From positions 1-12,444 of the forward strand of contig CAIYGJ010000119.1 in the NCBI GenBank assembly GCA_903925705.1: a stretch of 12,444 nt of DNA, read 5' to 3'. The notes beneath the pieces are model-generated. The model was not told the origin of the DNA. It was given only the letters and a program-made list of their open reading frames with translations, and searched no databases. The stretch's first letter is position 1. Each line of letters opens with the position of its first letter. This document shows, piece after piece, positions 7,435 to 12,444 of this stretch. Both the position numbers and the translations under genes were made by a program. This stretch comes from an uncultured Actinomycetes bacterium. Lineage in GTDB: Bacteria; Actinomycetota; Actinomycetes; S36-B12; UBA5976.

Positions 7435-8559
7435 CTGTTGCCGGATTGGCATTAATAAATATTTAAAGCTGTCGTCAGGCTGGGCGCCAAAGTCTGTCGC
7501 GCCAGAGATTACCGCTGGTCTGATTGGAGTTGTCATAGAAACTACGGCAACAGAGGAATCAATCGCGCTTAAACCGTCTAACAAAAATTGGTGATTGAAA
7601 GCGATAGTTAATTCTTCGCCAGTAAGTGTGCACTCGATAAATTCTTTGGCTTCGGCGAGCTCGCCACTGCCGCCGCCGCCAGTTATTACGGCTTCGCCAT
7701 TTGTGAAATGTACGCGGATTGGGGCTTCTCTTTCAAGCACTAACGAAACGCGTTTCACAGATTCAACAAGCGCACTGGTGCTGATTTGAGCAACAGTTGT
7801 TGATTCGGTTGGAAGTAGGGTTTGGTATTTTGGAAAATCAGCAGCAAGTAAACGGCTAGTGGTTTGACGCCCTGATCCTTCGATTCCAATTAAACCCTCG
7901 TTGCCGGTTGCAAATGCAAGCGAGATTGATTCGCTGTGTGAGAGTGATTTTGAAGATTCAGATAAAAACTTTGCTGGCACTAGTGCGTGAGTATTAATTG
8001 AAGTGGAAGCTGGTGACCAATTTAATTCACGGACCGCTAATCGATATCTATCAGTTGCGGCAAGTGTTATGACAGCTCCGTCAACATCGATTTTGACGCC
8101 TGTGAAAGCTGGAAGAGTTTCGTCACGAGAGGCAGCGATGGCTACTTGGGAAATTGCGGTAGCGAAATCTGTGCCGGTGACTGTTCCGCTTACTCCGGGC
8201 ATCGTCGGTAGTGGTGGATATTCGGCAACCGGCATCGTTGGGATGGTAAAAGATGAACGGCCGCAGGAAATTTTTGCGCGGTTTCCTTCAATAGCAAAAT
8301 CAATTACTGCCGACGGAAGTGAGCGGGTGATGTCAGCTAGTAACCGACCAGGAATTAAAACTGTTCCGGTTTCAATAACATCAGCTTTTAAGTTTGCTCG
8401 AGCGCTTACATCAGCATCGCTGCCGGAAAGAGTTAGTCCAGACTTTTCAGCAACTAAGTGCATACCTGTTAAAAGTGGTTGGGTTGATTTAGTTGGAAGC
8501 GTGCGAGAGGCCCACAGGACTGCATCAGCCATTACGTCGCGATCTACTTGGAACTTCAC
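7432..8559 (-). CDS. dnaN: DNA polymerase III sliding clamp (beta)
   Basis: The ring-shaped processivity clamp holds DNA polymerase on DNA and recruits ligase, mismatch-repair and translesion proteins. The 375 residues fit three clamp folds of about 125 residues each. The opening, MKFQVDRDVMADAVLWASR, and the segment TQPLLTGMHL match actinobacterial DnaN, and the C-terminus LLMPIRQQ carries the usual MP-(M/I)-R ending. The start is GTG at 8559, with an in-frame TAA one codon upstream and GAGGGTGAG in the leader, so the start is well fixed. It lies directly beside oriC, its leader is 461 bp counted to dnaA, and no gnd gene intervenes before recF as it does in some actinobacteria. Confidence 0.99.
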   Translation of the reverse strand: MKFQVDRDVMADAVLWASRTLPTKSTQPLLTGMHLVAEKSGLTLSGSDADVSARANLKADVIETGTVLIPGRLLADITRSLPSAVIDFAIEGNRAKISCGRSSFTIPTMPVAEYPPLPTMPGVSGTVTGTDFATAISQVAIAASRDETLPAFTGVKIDVDGAVITLAATDRYRLAVRELNWSPASTSINTHALVPAKFLSESSKSLSHSESISLAFATGNEGLIGIEGSGRQTTSRLLAADFPKYQTLLPTESTTVAQISTSALVESVKRVSLVLEREAPIRVHFTNGEAVITGGGGSGELAEAKEFIECTLTGEELTIAFNHQFLLDGLSAIDSSVAVVSMTTPIRPAVISGATDFGAQPDDSFKYLLMPIRQQ

Positions 8560-8612
8560 TTACAACTCACCCTCTGGTGTCTCGATATCTTGAGTCTTTA
8601 TCGTGCCATGTC

Positions 8613-8631
8613 TGGCTGACTAATTCAGCCA
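8613..8631 (-). other. Short hairpin in the dnaN leader
   Basis: Perfect 7-bp arms TGGCTGA and TCAGCCA flank a 5-nt loop, 54 bases before the dnaN start. There is no T-run, so it is not a terminator. It may be an operator or an mRNA 5' structure; it could also be chance. Confidence 0.4.
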
Positions 8632-8748
8632 CAGTAATTTCTTAAACCAAAACTTTACTTCTAGGAAAGACCCTAGTTTCAAGGGATCTTTACCGCTGAT
8701 CGTAGTTAACAACAGAGTTGGTGAAACCTCAGGATTGAAATATATCTT

Positions 8749-8785
8749 TAGTAGCAGTAGTAGGCACTGTGGATTCTGTGGATAA
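8749..8785 (-). promoter_or_regulatory. Basal unwinding module: tandem DnaA boxes plus five DnaA-trios
   Basis: Read on the minus strand, an exact DnaA box TTATCCACA (8777-8785) is followed without a gap by the variant GAATCCACA (8768-8776). A 4-base spacer (8764-8767) comes next, then CTA CTA CTG CTA CTA (8749-8763), after which the sequence turns to AAGATATATTTC. On the plus strand the trios read TAGTAGCAGTAGTAG. This box / short GC-containing spacer / trio order is the core unwinding element described in Bacillus subtilis and predicted widely. DnaA spreads from the boxes along the trio strand to open the duplex. The direction points toward dnaN, placing the melted region at about 8700-8748. 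Confidence 0.75.
8777..8785 (-). promoter_or_regulatory. DnaA box (exact)
   Basis: TTATCCACA on the minus strand. It is the anchor box of the trio module and abuts the variant GAATCCACA. Confidence 0.9.
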
Positions 8786-8827
8786 CCCTAAAAACCCCTT
8801 AATCAATACAAATTACAAATTCTTGTC

Positions 8828-8836
8828 TGTGGATAA
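8828..8836 (-). promoter_or_regulatory. DnaA box (exact)
   Basis: TTATCCACA on the minus strand, 51 bp from the anchor box and in the same orientation. Confidence 0.88.
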
Positions 8837-8845
8837 CCTTTAGAC

Positions 8846-8854
8846 TTATCAACA
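8846..8854 (+). promoter_or_regulatory. DnaA box (one mismatch)
   Basis: TTATCAACA on the plus strand, differing from the consensus at position 6. It faces the 8828 box across a 9-base gap. Confidence 0.65.
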
Positions 8855-8874
8855 CAAAAACCTATTTTTATAAC

Positions 8875-8893
8875 TTATCCACAGTTATCCACA
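8875..8893 (+). promoter_or_regulatory. Two exact DnaA boxes in tandem
   Basis: TTATCCACA at 8875-8883 and 8885-8893, separated by one base, both on the plus strand. Their 10-bp pitch puts them on the same face of the helix. The AT-rich stretch 8855-8874 lies just upstream. Confidence 0.92.
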
Positions 8894-8927
8894 GGTTTAA
8901 CAAGCCAAATTCGTTTTATAGCCCGAT

Positions 8928-8936
8928 TAATCCACA
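8928..8936 (+). promoter_or_regulatory. DnaA box (one mismatch)
   Basis: TAATCCACA on the plus strand, differing at position 2, next to the right copy of the 17-bp repeat. Confidence 0.6.
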
Positions 8937-8980
8937 ATCCCCTAAAAACCCCTTAAAAACAAATAAAGATATCCCCATAG

Positions 8981-8999
8981 TTATCCACACTGTGTATAG
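8981..8999 (+). promoter_or_regulatory. DnaA box (exact) with a degenerate inverted partner
   Basis: TTATCCACA at 8981-8989, one base, then TGTGTATAG at 8991-8999, which is two bases off the inverted consensus. This is the box pair nearest the dnaA stop. Confidence 0.85.
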
Positions 9000-9020
9000 A
9001 AGTGACAGATGTTACTAAAG

Positions 9021-10466
9021 TTACAAACCCCTGGCTTGAGCCTTAATACGGGCAGTTAGGTCGCTCACTTGGTTGTAAAGACTTCTACGCTCAGCAATTA
9101 ACTGCCGCACCTTACGGTCTGCGTGCATAACTGTGGTGTGATCGCGGCCACCGAACTGCTGTCCGATTTTAGGTAAAGACAAGTCTGTCAGCTCGCGGCA
9201 CAAATACATAGCAATCTGCCGCGCAGTAACCAAAACCCGAGAGCGGCTAGCCCCTGTTAAATCATCCAAAGTGACACCGAAATAACTTGCAGTCTGAGCC
9301 ATAATCAAACTTGCGCTAATTTCTGGTCCGGCAGCATCAGAAACTAAATCTTTTAACACAACCTCAGCAAGCTCTAAATCAACTGGCGCACGGTTCAAAC
9401 TCGCGAACGCAGTAACTCGAATTAACGCACCCTCAAGCTCACGAATGTTTGTAGACATTTTTGAAGCAATAAATTCCAAAACTTCAGGTGGTGCACTTAA
9501 TCTTTCTTGCGCACTCTTCTTTCGCAAAATAGCAATACGAGTTTCAAGATCGGGTGGTTGAACGTCGGTAATCAATCCCCACTCAAACCTAGAACTCATT
9601 CGATCTTCGAATCCTTGAAGTTGTTTCGGTGGCAAATCTGAGGTAACAACAATTTGTTTGTTTGCGTTATGCAAAGTATTAAACGTGTGGAAGAACTCTT
9701 CTTGCGTTTGAACTTTTCCCGAAAGGAACTGAATGTCGTCAACTAACAAAACGTCAATATCCCTGTAACGGCGCTGGAATTCCTTAGCTTTATCATCACG
9801 AATCGAGTTAATAAATTCATTTGTAAATTCTTCCGAACTTACATATCTAACTTTTGATCCAGCGTAAAGAGTTCTGGTGTAGTGACCGATTGCATGAAGT
9901 AAATGTGTTTTACCAAGACCAGATTCACCGTAAACAAATAGCGGGTTGTATGCCTTTGCGGGTTGCTCAGCTACGGCGCGCGCAGCAGCGTGCGCAAATC
10001 GGTTTGATGAACCTGGCACAAATGTGTCAAAAGTATATTTTGGATTTAGTCGACTCCCCTCTTCAGAAGTTCTAGGTGCTGGCGCCGGGCCTCGACTGGC
10101 CTGGGGAGGTAGCGCTGGGTTTGGATCCGAACGTAGACCAACAGATTCAATGTCTGCATATGTCGAGTCGGCTAATTCATCAGTGGCCTCGTCATCCAAG
10201 TCCGGCGCGATTGACTCATCAACAGTTACTGCAAGTCGCATTTCGCGACCTAAGGTTGCCGAAAGTGCGTCGCAAACGATTGGACTGAGCCGGCTTTCTA
10301 AAACATCTTTAGTAAATTCATTTGGAGCGGCGACCAACGCAGTGTCACCAACGATGCCAAGCGGCCTGGTGAGGGTTACAAATGCACGTTGCTGAGGAGT
10401 TAGCGCTCCGGCAGACAAAGACTCTAAAGTCCTAGCCCAAACCTCATTAAGGTCCAGATCTTCCAT
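9021..10466 (-). CDS. dnaA: Chromosomal replication initiator DnaA
   Basis: DnaA binds DnaA boxes at oriC and opens the duplex as an ATP-bound filament. Numbered from the ATG at 10466 the protein has 481 residues. Domain I is at about 1-85 and an acidic, proline-rich linker at about 90-140. The AAA+ domain carries Walker A GESGLGKT (180-187), Walker B LLVDD (240-244), the box VII arginine in SSRFEWG (R293) and sensor II NIRELEGAL (R342). The C-terminal helix-turn-helix carries the signature GRDHTTVMHA (440-449). The frame is open 16 codons further to a GTG at 10514. The ATG is preferred because AGGAG lies at 10471-10475, four bases before it, while the GTG has no Shine-Dalgarno and overlaps a DnaA-box-like site. 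It is transcribed toward oriC and divergently from rpmH. Confidence 0.98.
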   Translation of the reverse strand: MEDLDLNEVWARTLESLSAGALTPQQRAFVTLTRPLGIVGDTALVAAPNEFTKDVLESRLSPIVCDALSATLGREMRLAVTVDESIAPDLDDEATDELADSTYADIESVGLRSDPNPALPPQASRGPAPAPRTSEEGSRLNPKYTFDTFVPGSSNRFAHAAARAVAEQPAKAYNPLFVYGESGLGKTHLLHAIGHYTRTLYAGSKVRYVSSEEFTNEFINSIRDDKAKEFQRRYRDIDVLLVDDIQFLSGKVQTQEEFFHTFNTLHNANKQIVVTSDLPPKQLQGFEDRMSSRFEWGLITDVQPPDLETRIAILRKKSAQERLSAPPEVLEFIASKMSTNIRELEGALIRVTAFASLNRAPVDLELAEVVLKDLVSDAAGPEISASLIMAQTASYFGVTLDDLTGASRSRVLVTARQIAMYLCRELTDLSLPKIGQQFGGRDHTTVMHADRKVRQLIAERRSLYNQVSDLTARIKAQARGL

Positions 10467-10470
10467 TTCG

Positions 10471-10475
10471 CTCCT
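10471..10475 (-). promoter_or_regulatory. dnaA: Ribosome binding site that fixes the dnaA start
   Basis: AGGAG on the minus strand, four bases before the ATG at 10466. It is the only good Shine-Dalgarno near the 5' end of the frame and decides between the ATG and the upstream GTG. Confidence 0.75.
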
Positions 10476-10506
10476 AGAGTCCAAGAGTGCAGTCGGGGAA
10501 CAATTG

Positions 10507-10572
10507 ATTTCCACAGGCTCGGACTATGCAGACTACGGCCTGTGGATACCCACTGACAAGTTGTTTTCCACA
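10507..10572. promoter_or_regulatory. DnaA-box variants upstream of dnaA (likely autoregulation)
   Basis: Three box-like sites occur in 66 bp: ATTTCCACA at 10507-10515 (two mismatches, plus strand), TGTGGATAC at 10541-10549 (one mismatch, minus-strand GTATCCACA) and TTTTCCACA at 10564-10572 (one mismatch, plus strand). A weak minus-strand promoter, TTGTCA (10554-10559), 18 bp, TAGTCT (10530-10535), would place the middle box inside its spacer. Repression of dnaA by its own product is known in many bacteria; here it is inferred from position. Confidence 0.6.
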
Positions 10573-10595
10573 GGAAGGTAAATCCAATTTTGAGT

Positions 10596-10625
10596 TTGAC
10601 CAAGACCAGCAATTACCCGTATCTT
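10596..10625 (+). promoter_or_regulatory. rpmH: Probable rpmH operon promoter
   Basis: TTGACC (10596-10601), an 18-bp spacer and TATCTT (10620-10625) on the plus strand form a good sigma-70-type pair. Transcription would start near 10632 and leave a leader of about 108 nt before rpmH. That leader contains two adjacent hairpins (10644-10693). Confidence 0.6.
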
Positions 10626-10643
10626 TAAGAAGTTAATACCGAG

Positions 10644-10693
10644 TTCGATGTGCACTACGTCGAATGTTCACGAACCAAAAAATTCGTGAATGT
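10644..10693 (+). other. Two adjacent hairpins in the rpmH leader
   Basis: Hairpin 1 has arms TTCGATGT (10644-10651) and ACGTCGAA (10657-10664), 8 bp with one G-U pair and a 5-nt loop. Hairpin 2 has arms TTCACGAA (10667-10674) and TTCGTGAA (10683-10690), 8 perfect bp with an A-rich 8-nt loop. Hairpin 2 can extend three further pairs outward (two of them G-U), using base 10664 from hairpin 1. No T-run follows, so termination is unlikely. Confidence 0.55.
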
Positions 10694-10739
10694 CCGATGG
10701 CCAATCGCCTCATCCCTACTTCCTTTTGGAGTGTCACTT

Positions 10740-10877
10740 ATGACAAAGCGCACCTACCAGCCAAATAAGCGTCGTCGTGCAAAGAAGCACGGTTTCCGTA
10801 ACCGCATGAGCACTCGCGCCGGCCGTGGCATCCTTGCCTCACGCCGAGCAAAAGGTCGCTCAAAGCTGTCCGCCTAA
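10740..10877 (+). CDS. rpmH: 50S ribosomal protein L34
   Basis: This is a 45-residue, very basic protein, the standard length for L34. MTKRTYQPNKRRRAKKHGFR and the later GRGILASRRAKGRSKLSA cover the whole family signature. It binds 23S rRNA in the large subunit. The ATG at 10740 is chosen because GGAG lies eight bases upstream and L34 always begins at this M-(T/S)-KRT-(Y/F)-QP. The frame stays open to an ATG at 10650, but that extension covers the leader hairpins and has no family match. It is the first gene of the right-hand operon, 22 bases before rnpA. Confidence 0.99.
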   Translation: MTKRTYQPNKRRRAKKHGFRNRMSTRAGRGILASRRAKGRSKLSA

Positions 10878-10899
10878 TCTGGCATTCGGCTATAACTAA

Positions 10900-11235
10900 A
10901 TGCTTCCCGCCTCGGCGAGGTTGCGTAAGTCCTCGGAAATTTCAGCTGTTATGAAATCAGGCACAAGGTTTTCAGCAAAATTGGTGGTTCTACACGTGGC
11001 TCAAAGTTCAAGCGAACAGACAAAAGTGGCCTTTGCTGTGGGTAAAAACGTCGGAAATTCGGTGGTTCGCCACAAAGTCACCCGCCAACTAAGGCACGCG
11101 ATTTCCCCGCTGATTAACGCTTTCCCAGCCGGATCACACGTAGTTGTTAGAGCACTTCCAGGTGCTAGCCAAGCAGATTTCACCCAACTTTCCGAAAATC
11201 TTAAATTTGCTTTGTCCAAGGTGACTAAGTCATGA
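10900..11235 (+). CDS. rnpA: Ribonuclease P protein component
   Basis: This small basic protein (111 residues) assists the RNase P RNA in 5' maturation of tRNAs. The opening MLPASARLRKSSEI is typical of actinobacterial RnpA. The central helix, VGNSVVRHKVTRQLRHAI (about 49-66), is the RNR-motif region that contacts RNA. RHK replaces the common RNR, a substitution of the kind also seen in mycobacterial RnpA (RHR). The C-terminal HVVVRALPGA segment is also a family feature. An in-frame TAA directly before the ATG fixes the start. No Shine-Dalgarno is visible, so it probably depends on translation of rpmH. Its stop overlaps the yidD start by four bases (ATGA). Confidence 0.95.
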   Translation: MLPASARLRKSSEISAVMKSGTRFSAKLVVLHVAQSSSEQTKVAFAVGKNVGNSVVRHKVTRQLRHAISPLINAFPAGSHVVVRALPGASQADFTQLSENLKFALSKVTKS

Positions 11236-11567
11236 AACTGACCCAGTTCAGTAAGCGCCTGTGGGACTTAACTTTTGGCCGGCTTTTTGCCGGGATTCTG
11301 ATCGGTTTAATCCGCGGCTACCAAATTTTGTTAAGCCCAAGACTCGGCCAAGTTTGTCGCTATTACCCAACCTGTTCGCATTACGGACTAGCGGCCATAA
11401 AGAATCACGGCGCAGGCAAAGGCACTCTGTTGACGGCCTGGCGCGTGCTTCGCTGCCATCCCTGGGCGCAAGGCGGAATCGATCACGTTCCGGCAAAAGG
11501 AACTTGGACCAACCATAAAGTAATTGAAACTTCAACTAATAACGATAGGCAGGTTATTGGCGCATGA
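11232..11567 (+). CDS. yidD: Membrane protein insertion efficiency factor YidD
   Basis: This 111-residue protein matches the YidD (DUF37) family: YQILLSPRLGQVCRYYPTCSHYG (about 30-52) and RVLRCHPWAQGGIDHVP (about 71-87), with C42, C48 and C75. A hydrophobic, probably amphipathic N-terminal helix (about 12-28) would hold it at the inner face of the membrane. It is thought to help YidC-dependent insertion, consistent with a four-base overlap with yidC on one side and rnpA on the other. About 14 residues precede the usual YidD start, and the tail after residue 90 is polar and variable. A later start is possible but none has a better ribosome site. Confidence 0.95.
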   Translation: MKLTQFSKRLWDLTFGRLFAGILIGLIRGYQILLSPRLGQVCRYYPTCSHYGLAAIKNHGAGKGTLLTAWRVLRCHPWAQGGIDHVPAKGTWTNHKVIETSTNNDRQVIGA

Positions 11568-12444
11568 GCCTTAATCCATTGGTATGGCTAGAAACCCTTG
11601 TGAGTTGGGTTTTAGTTAGCTTTCACTCCTTAACCTCCAAAGCGTTTGATCCAGACAGTGGCCTGGCTTGGGCCCTTGCCATTGTTCTACTAGTTATCCT
11701 GATTCGAATTTTGCTGATCCCGCTATTTGTAAAACAGATCAAGAGCCAGCGAAATCTGCAGATCATTCAGCCACAGGTAAAAGAGATTCAAAAAAAGTAC
11801 GCCGGTGATCGTGAGCGCCAGTCACAAGAGTTGATGAAACTCTATAAAGACACCGGCACCAACCCACTATCTAGCTGCTTACCAATTTTGGCGCAGGCCC
11901 CAATTTTCTACGCACTATTCGTAGTGCTGCAAGGAATCGCAAAGAACACACCAAAGGGTGTGCTAACTGATGACCTAGTTCAGTCTGCGCGCAACGCCAA
12001 GATTTTCGGAGCTCCGATTTACGGAACTTTTGCAAACCGGGCCGAGACCGCAGACCCAAATGCCACACTCCGAGTCACACTAATTTTGATCTTCCTAATG
12101 ACCCTGACTTCGTTCCTAACCCAGCGACAACTCATTGTTAAAAACACTGCGCCAGACAATCCAATGGTGCAACAACAAAAGATTTTGTTGTACGTATTCC
12201 CTTTGATTTTCGCCGTTACTGGTATCAATTTCCCGATCGGTGTTTTGCTTTACTGGTTCACAACAAACCTTTGGACTATGGGTCAACAGTTCTATGTAAT
12301 CCGCAACAGTCCGCAACCTGGAACCCCGGCGCACGCAGCATTAGAGGCGAGAAAAGCGGCGAAGAAATCCAAGAAAAACCCAGAAGCTGCTACTGAAATC
12401 GAGCCAGCACCAGAAGTAAAAGTGACTCGACAGCAGCCTAAAAA
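11564..12444 (+). CDS. yidC: Membrane protein insertase YidC (Oxa1 family), C-terminus beyond window
   Basis: Only the first 293 codons are inside the window; the frame is open at the right edge. YidC inserts and folds inner-membrane proteins, alone or with SecYEG. The opening MSLNPLVWLETLVSWVLVSF is the short actinobacterial form, without the large periplasmic domain of proteobacteria. The groove helix at about 36-56 contains the conserved arginine R48 (LIRILLIPLF). The cytoplasmic loop KQIKSQRNLQIIQPQVKEI and LYKDTGTNPLSSCLPIL are strongly conserved. Further helices follow at about 106-120, 167-184 and 209-240, with the typical LLYWFTTNLWTMGQQ. A lysine- and alanine-rich, probably ribosome-facing tail begins near 255. 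The ATG overlaps the yidD stop (ATGA). Confidence 0.97.
   Translation, partial: MSLNPLVWLETLVSWVLVSFHSLTSKAFDPDSGLAWALAIVLLVILIRILLIPLFVKQIKSQRNLQIIQPQVKEIQKKYAGDRERQSQELMKLYKDTGTNPLSSCLPILAQAPIFYALFVVLQGIAKNTPKGVLTDDLVQSARNAKIFGAPIYGTFANRAETADPNATLRVTLILIFLMTLTSFLTQRQLIVKNTAPDNPMVQQQKILLYVFPLIFAVTGINFPIGVLLYWFTTNLWTMGQQFYVIRNSPQPGTPAHAALEARKAAKKSKKNPEAATEIEPAPEVKVTRQQPK

Larger units (their letters stand above)
8786..8956 (+). repeat. Exact 17-bp direct repeat bracketing the DnaA-box cluster
   Basis: CCCTAAAAACCCCTTAA occurs at 8786-8802 and 8940-8956, in the same orientation and 154 bp apart. The left copy abuts the anchor DnaA box, and the right copy starts four bases after the 8928-8936 box. 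It is not a DnaA box; its function is unknown. Confidence 0.85.
8560..9020. other. oriC: Origin of chromosomal replication (oriC), dnaA-dnaN spacer
   Basis: This gene-free 461-bp AT-rich spacer lies between dnaA and dnaN, the standard actinobacterial origin site. It contains five exact DnaA boxes (TTATCCACA or its complement) at 8777-8785, 8828-8836, 8875-8883, 8885-8893 and 8981-8989. One-mismatch forms occur at 8846-8854 (TTATCAACA) and 8928-8936 (TAATCCACA). Weaker forms lie at 8768-8776 and 8991-8999. Boxes occur in both orientations. A DnaA-trio unwinding module is at 8749-8785. A 17-bp repeat brackets the cluster. The dnaN-proximal third (8560-8740) holds the dnaN leader. Confidence 0.95.

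Noticed and set aside
8003..8593. A 196-codon open frame on the plus strand opposite dnaN
   Set aside because: It is the antisense shadow of the dnaN reading frame, with a Ser/Thr/Val-rich composition typical of such shadows and no recognisable motif or ribosome site.
9946..10395. A 149-codon open frame on the plus strand opposite dnaA
   Set aside because: It is the complement of the conserved DnaA coding sequence, and its composition reflects the linker on the other strand.
10650..10739. In-frame upstream ATG that would add 30 residues to L34
   Set aside because: L34 has a highly conserved start at MTKRTYQPNK with its own ribosome site. The extra codons cover two leader hairpins and match nothing in the family.
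1..12444. Mobile element, CRISPR array, defence system or novel multi-gene system
   Set aside because: Every coding stretch is accounted for by conserved housekeeping genes in the usual actinobacterial origin order. No transposase, spaced repeat array, att site or unknown gene cassette is visible.

Overview
The window is the chromosomal replication-origin neighbourhood of an actinobacterium. The gene order is MFS fragment, tRNA-Ala, DLW-39 mini-protein, tRNA-Ile, DUF3566 protein, gyrA, gyrB, dciA, recF, dnaN, oriC and dnaA, all on the minus strand. Beyond dnaA lie rpmH, rnpA, yidD and yidC on the plus strand. The DUF3566 gene behind gyrA, the DLW-39 mini-gene between the two tRNAs, the acidic DnaA linker and the YidC and RnpA sequence style all point to Actinomycetota. 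Base composition looks well below the usual high-GC actinobacterial level (judged by eye, not computed), with many AAA, TTT and ATT codons and very short spacers. A small-genome planktonic lineage such as Nanopelagicales (acI) is my best guess, held loosely.

Layout. Positions 1-138 hold the N-terminus of a probable MFS transporter. Positions 191-551 hold tRNA-Ala(UGC) with its terminator, a 37-residue DLW-39 family protein, and tRNA-Ile(GAU). Positions 650-5664 hold a tightly packed gyrB-gyrA-DUF3566 run. Positions 5770-8559 hold dnaN-recF-dciA. The 461-bp dnaN-dnaA spacer (8560-9020) carries a cluster of DnaA boxes and, at 8749-8785, an arrangement matching a bacterial basal unwinding module: two tandem DnaA boxes, a short GC-containing spacer and five DnaA-trios. 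dnaA (start reassigned to 10466) is followed by a divergent spacer with more DnaA-box variants and an rpmH promoter. The coupled run rpmH-rnpA-yidD-yidC continues past the right edge.

Together the genes encode replication initiation (DnaA acting on oriC), helicase loading (DciA), the sliding clamp (DnaN), gap repair (RecF), supercoil control (GyrA/B), and a right arm for the ribosome (L34), tRNA 5' processing (RnpA) and membrane-protein insertion (YidD, YidC).

I found no mobile element, CRISPR array, toxin or defence gene, or unknown multi-gene system. The points that stand out are non-coding: the DnaA-trio module, a 17-bp exact repeat bracketing the box cluster, a decayed duplication of the recF start, a 14-bp hairpin in the last codons of dciA, and paired hairpins in the rpmH leader.
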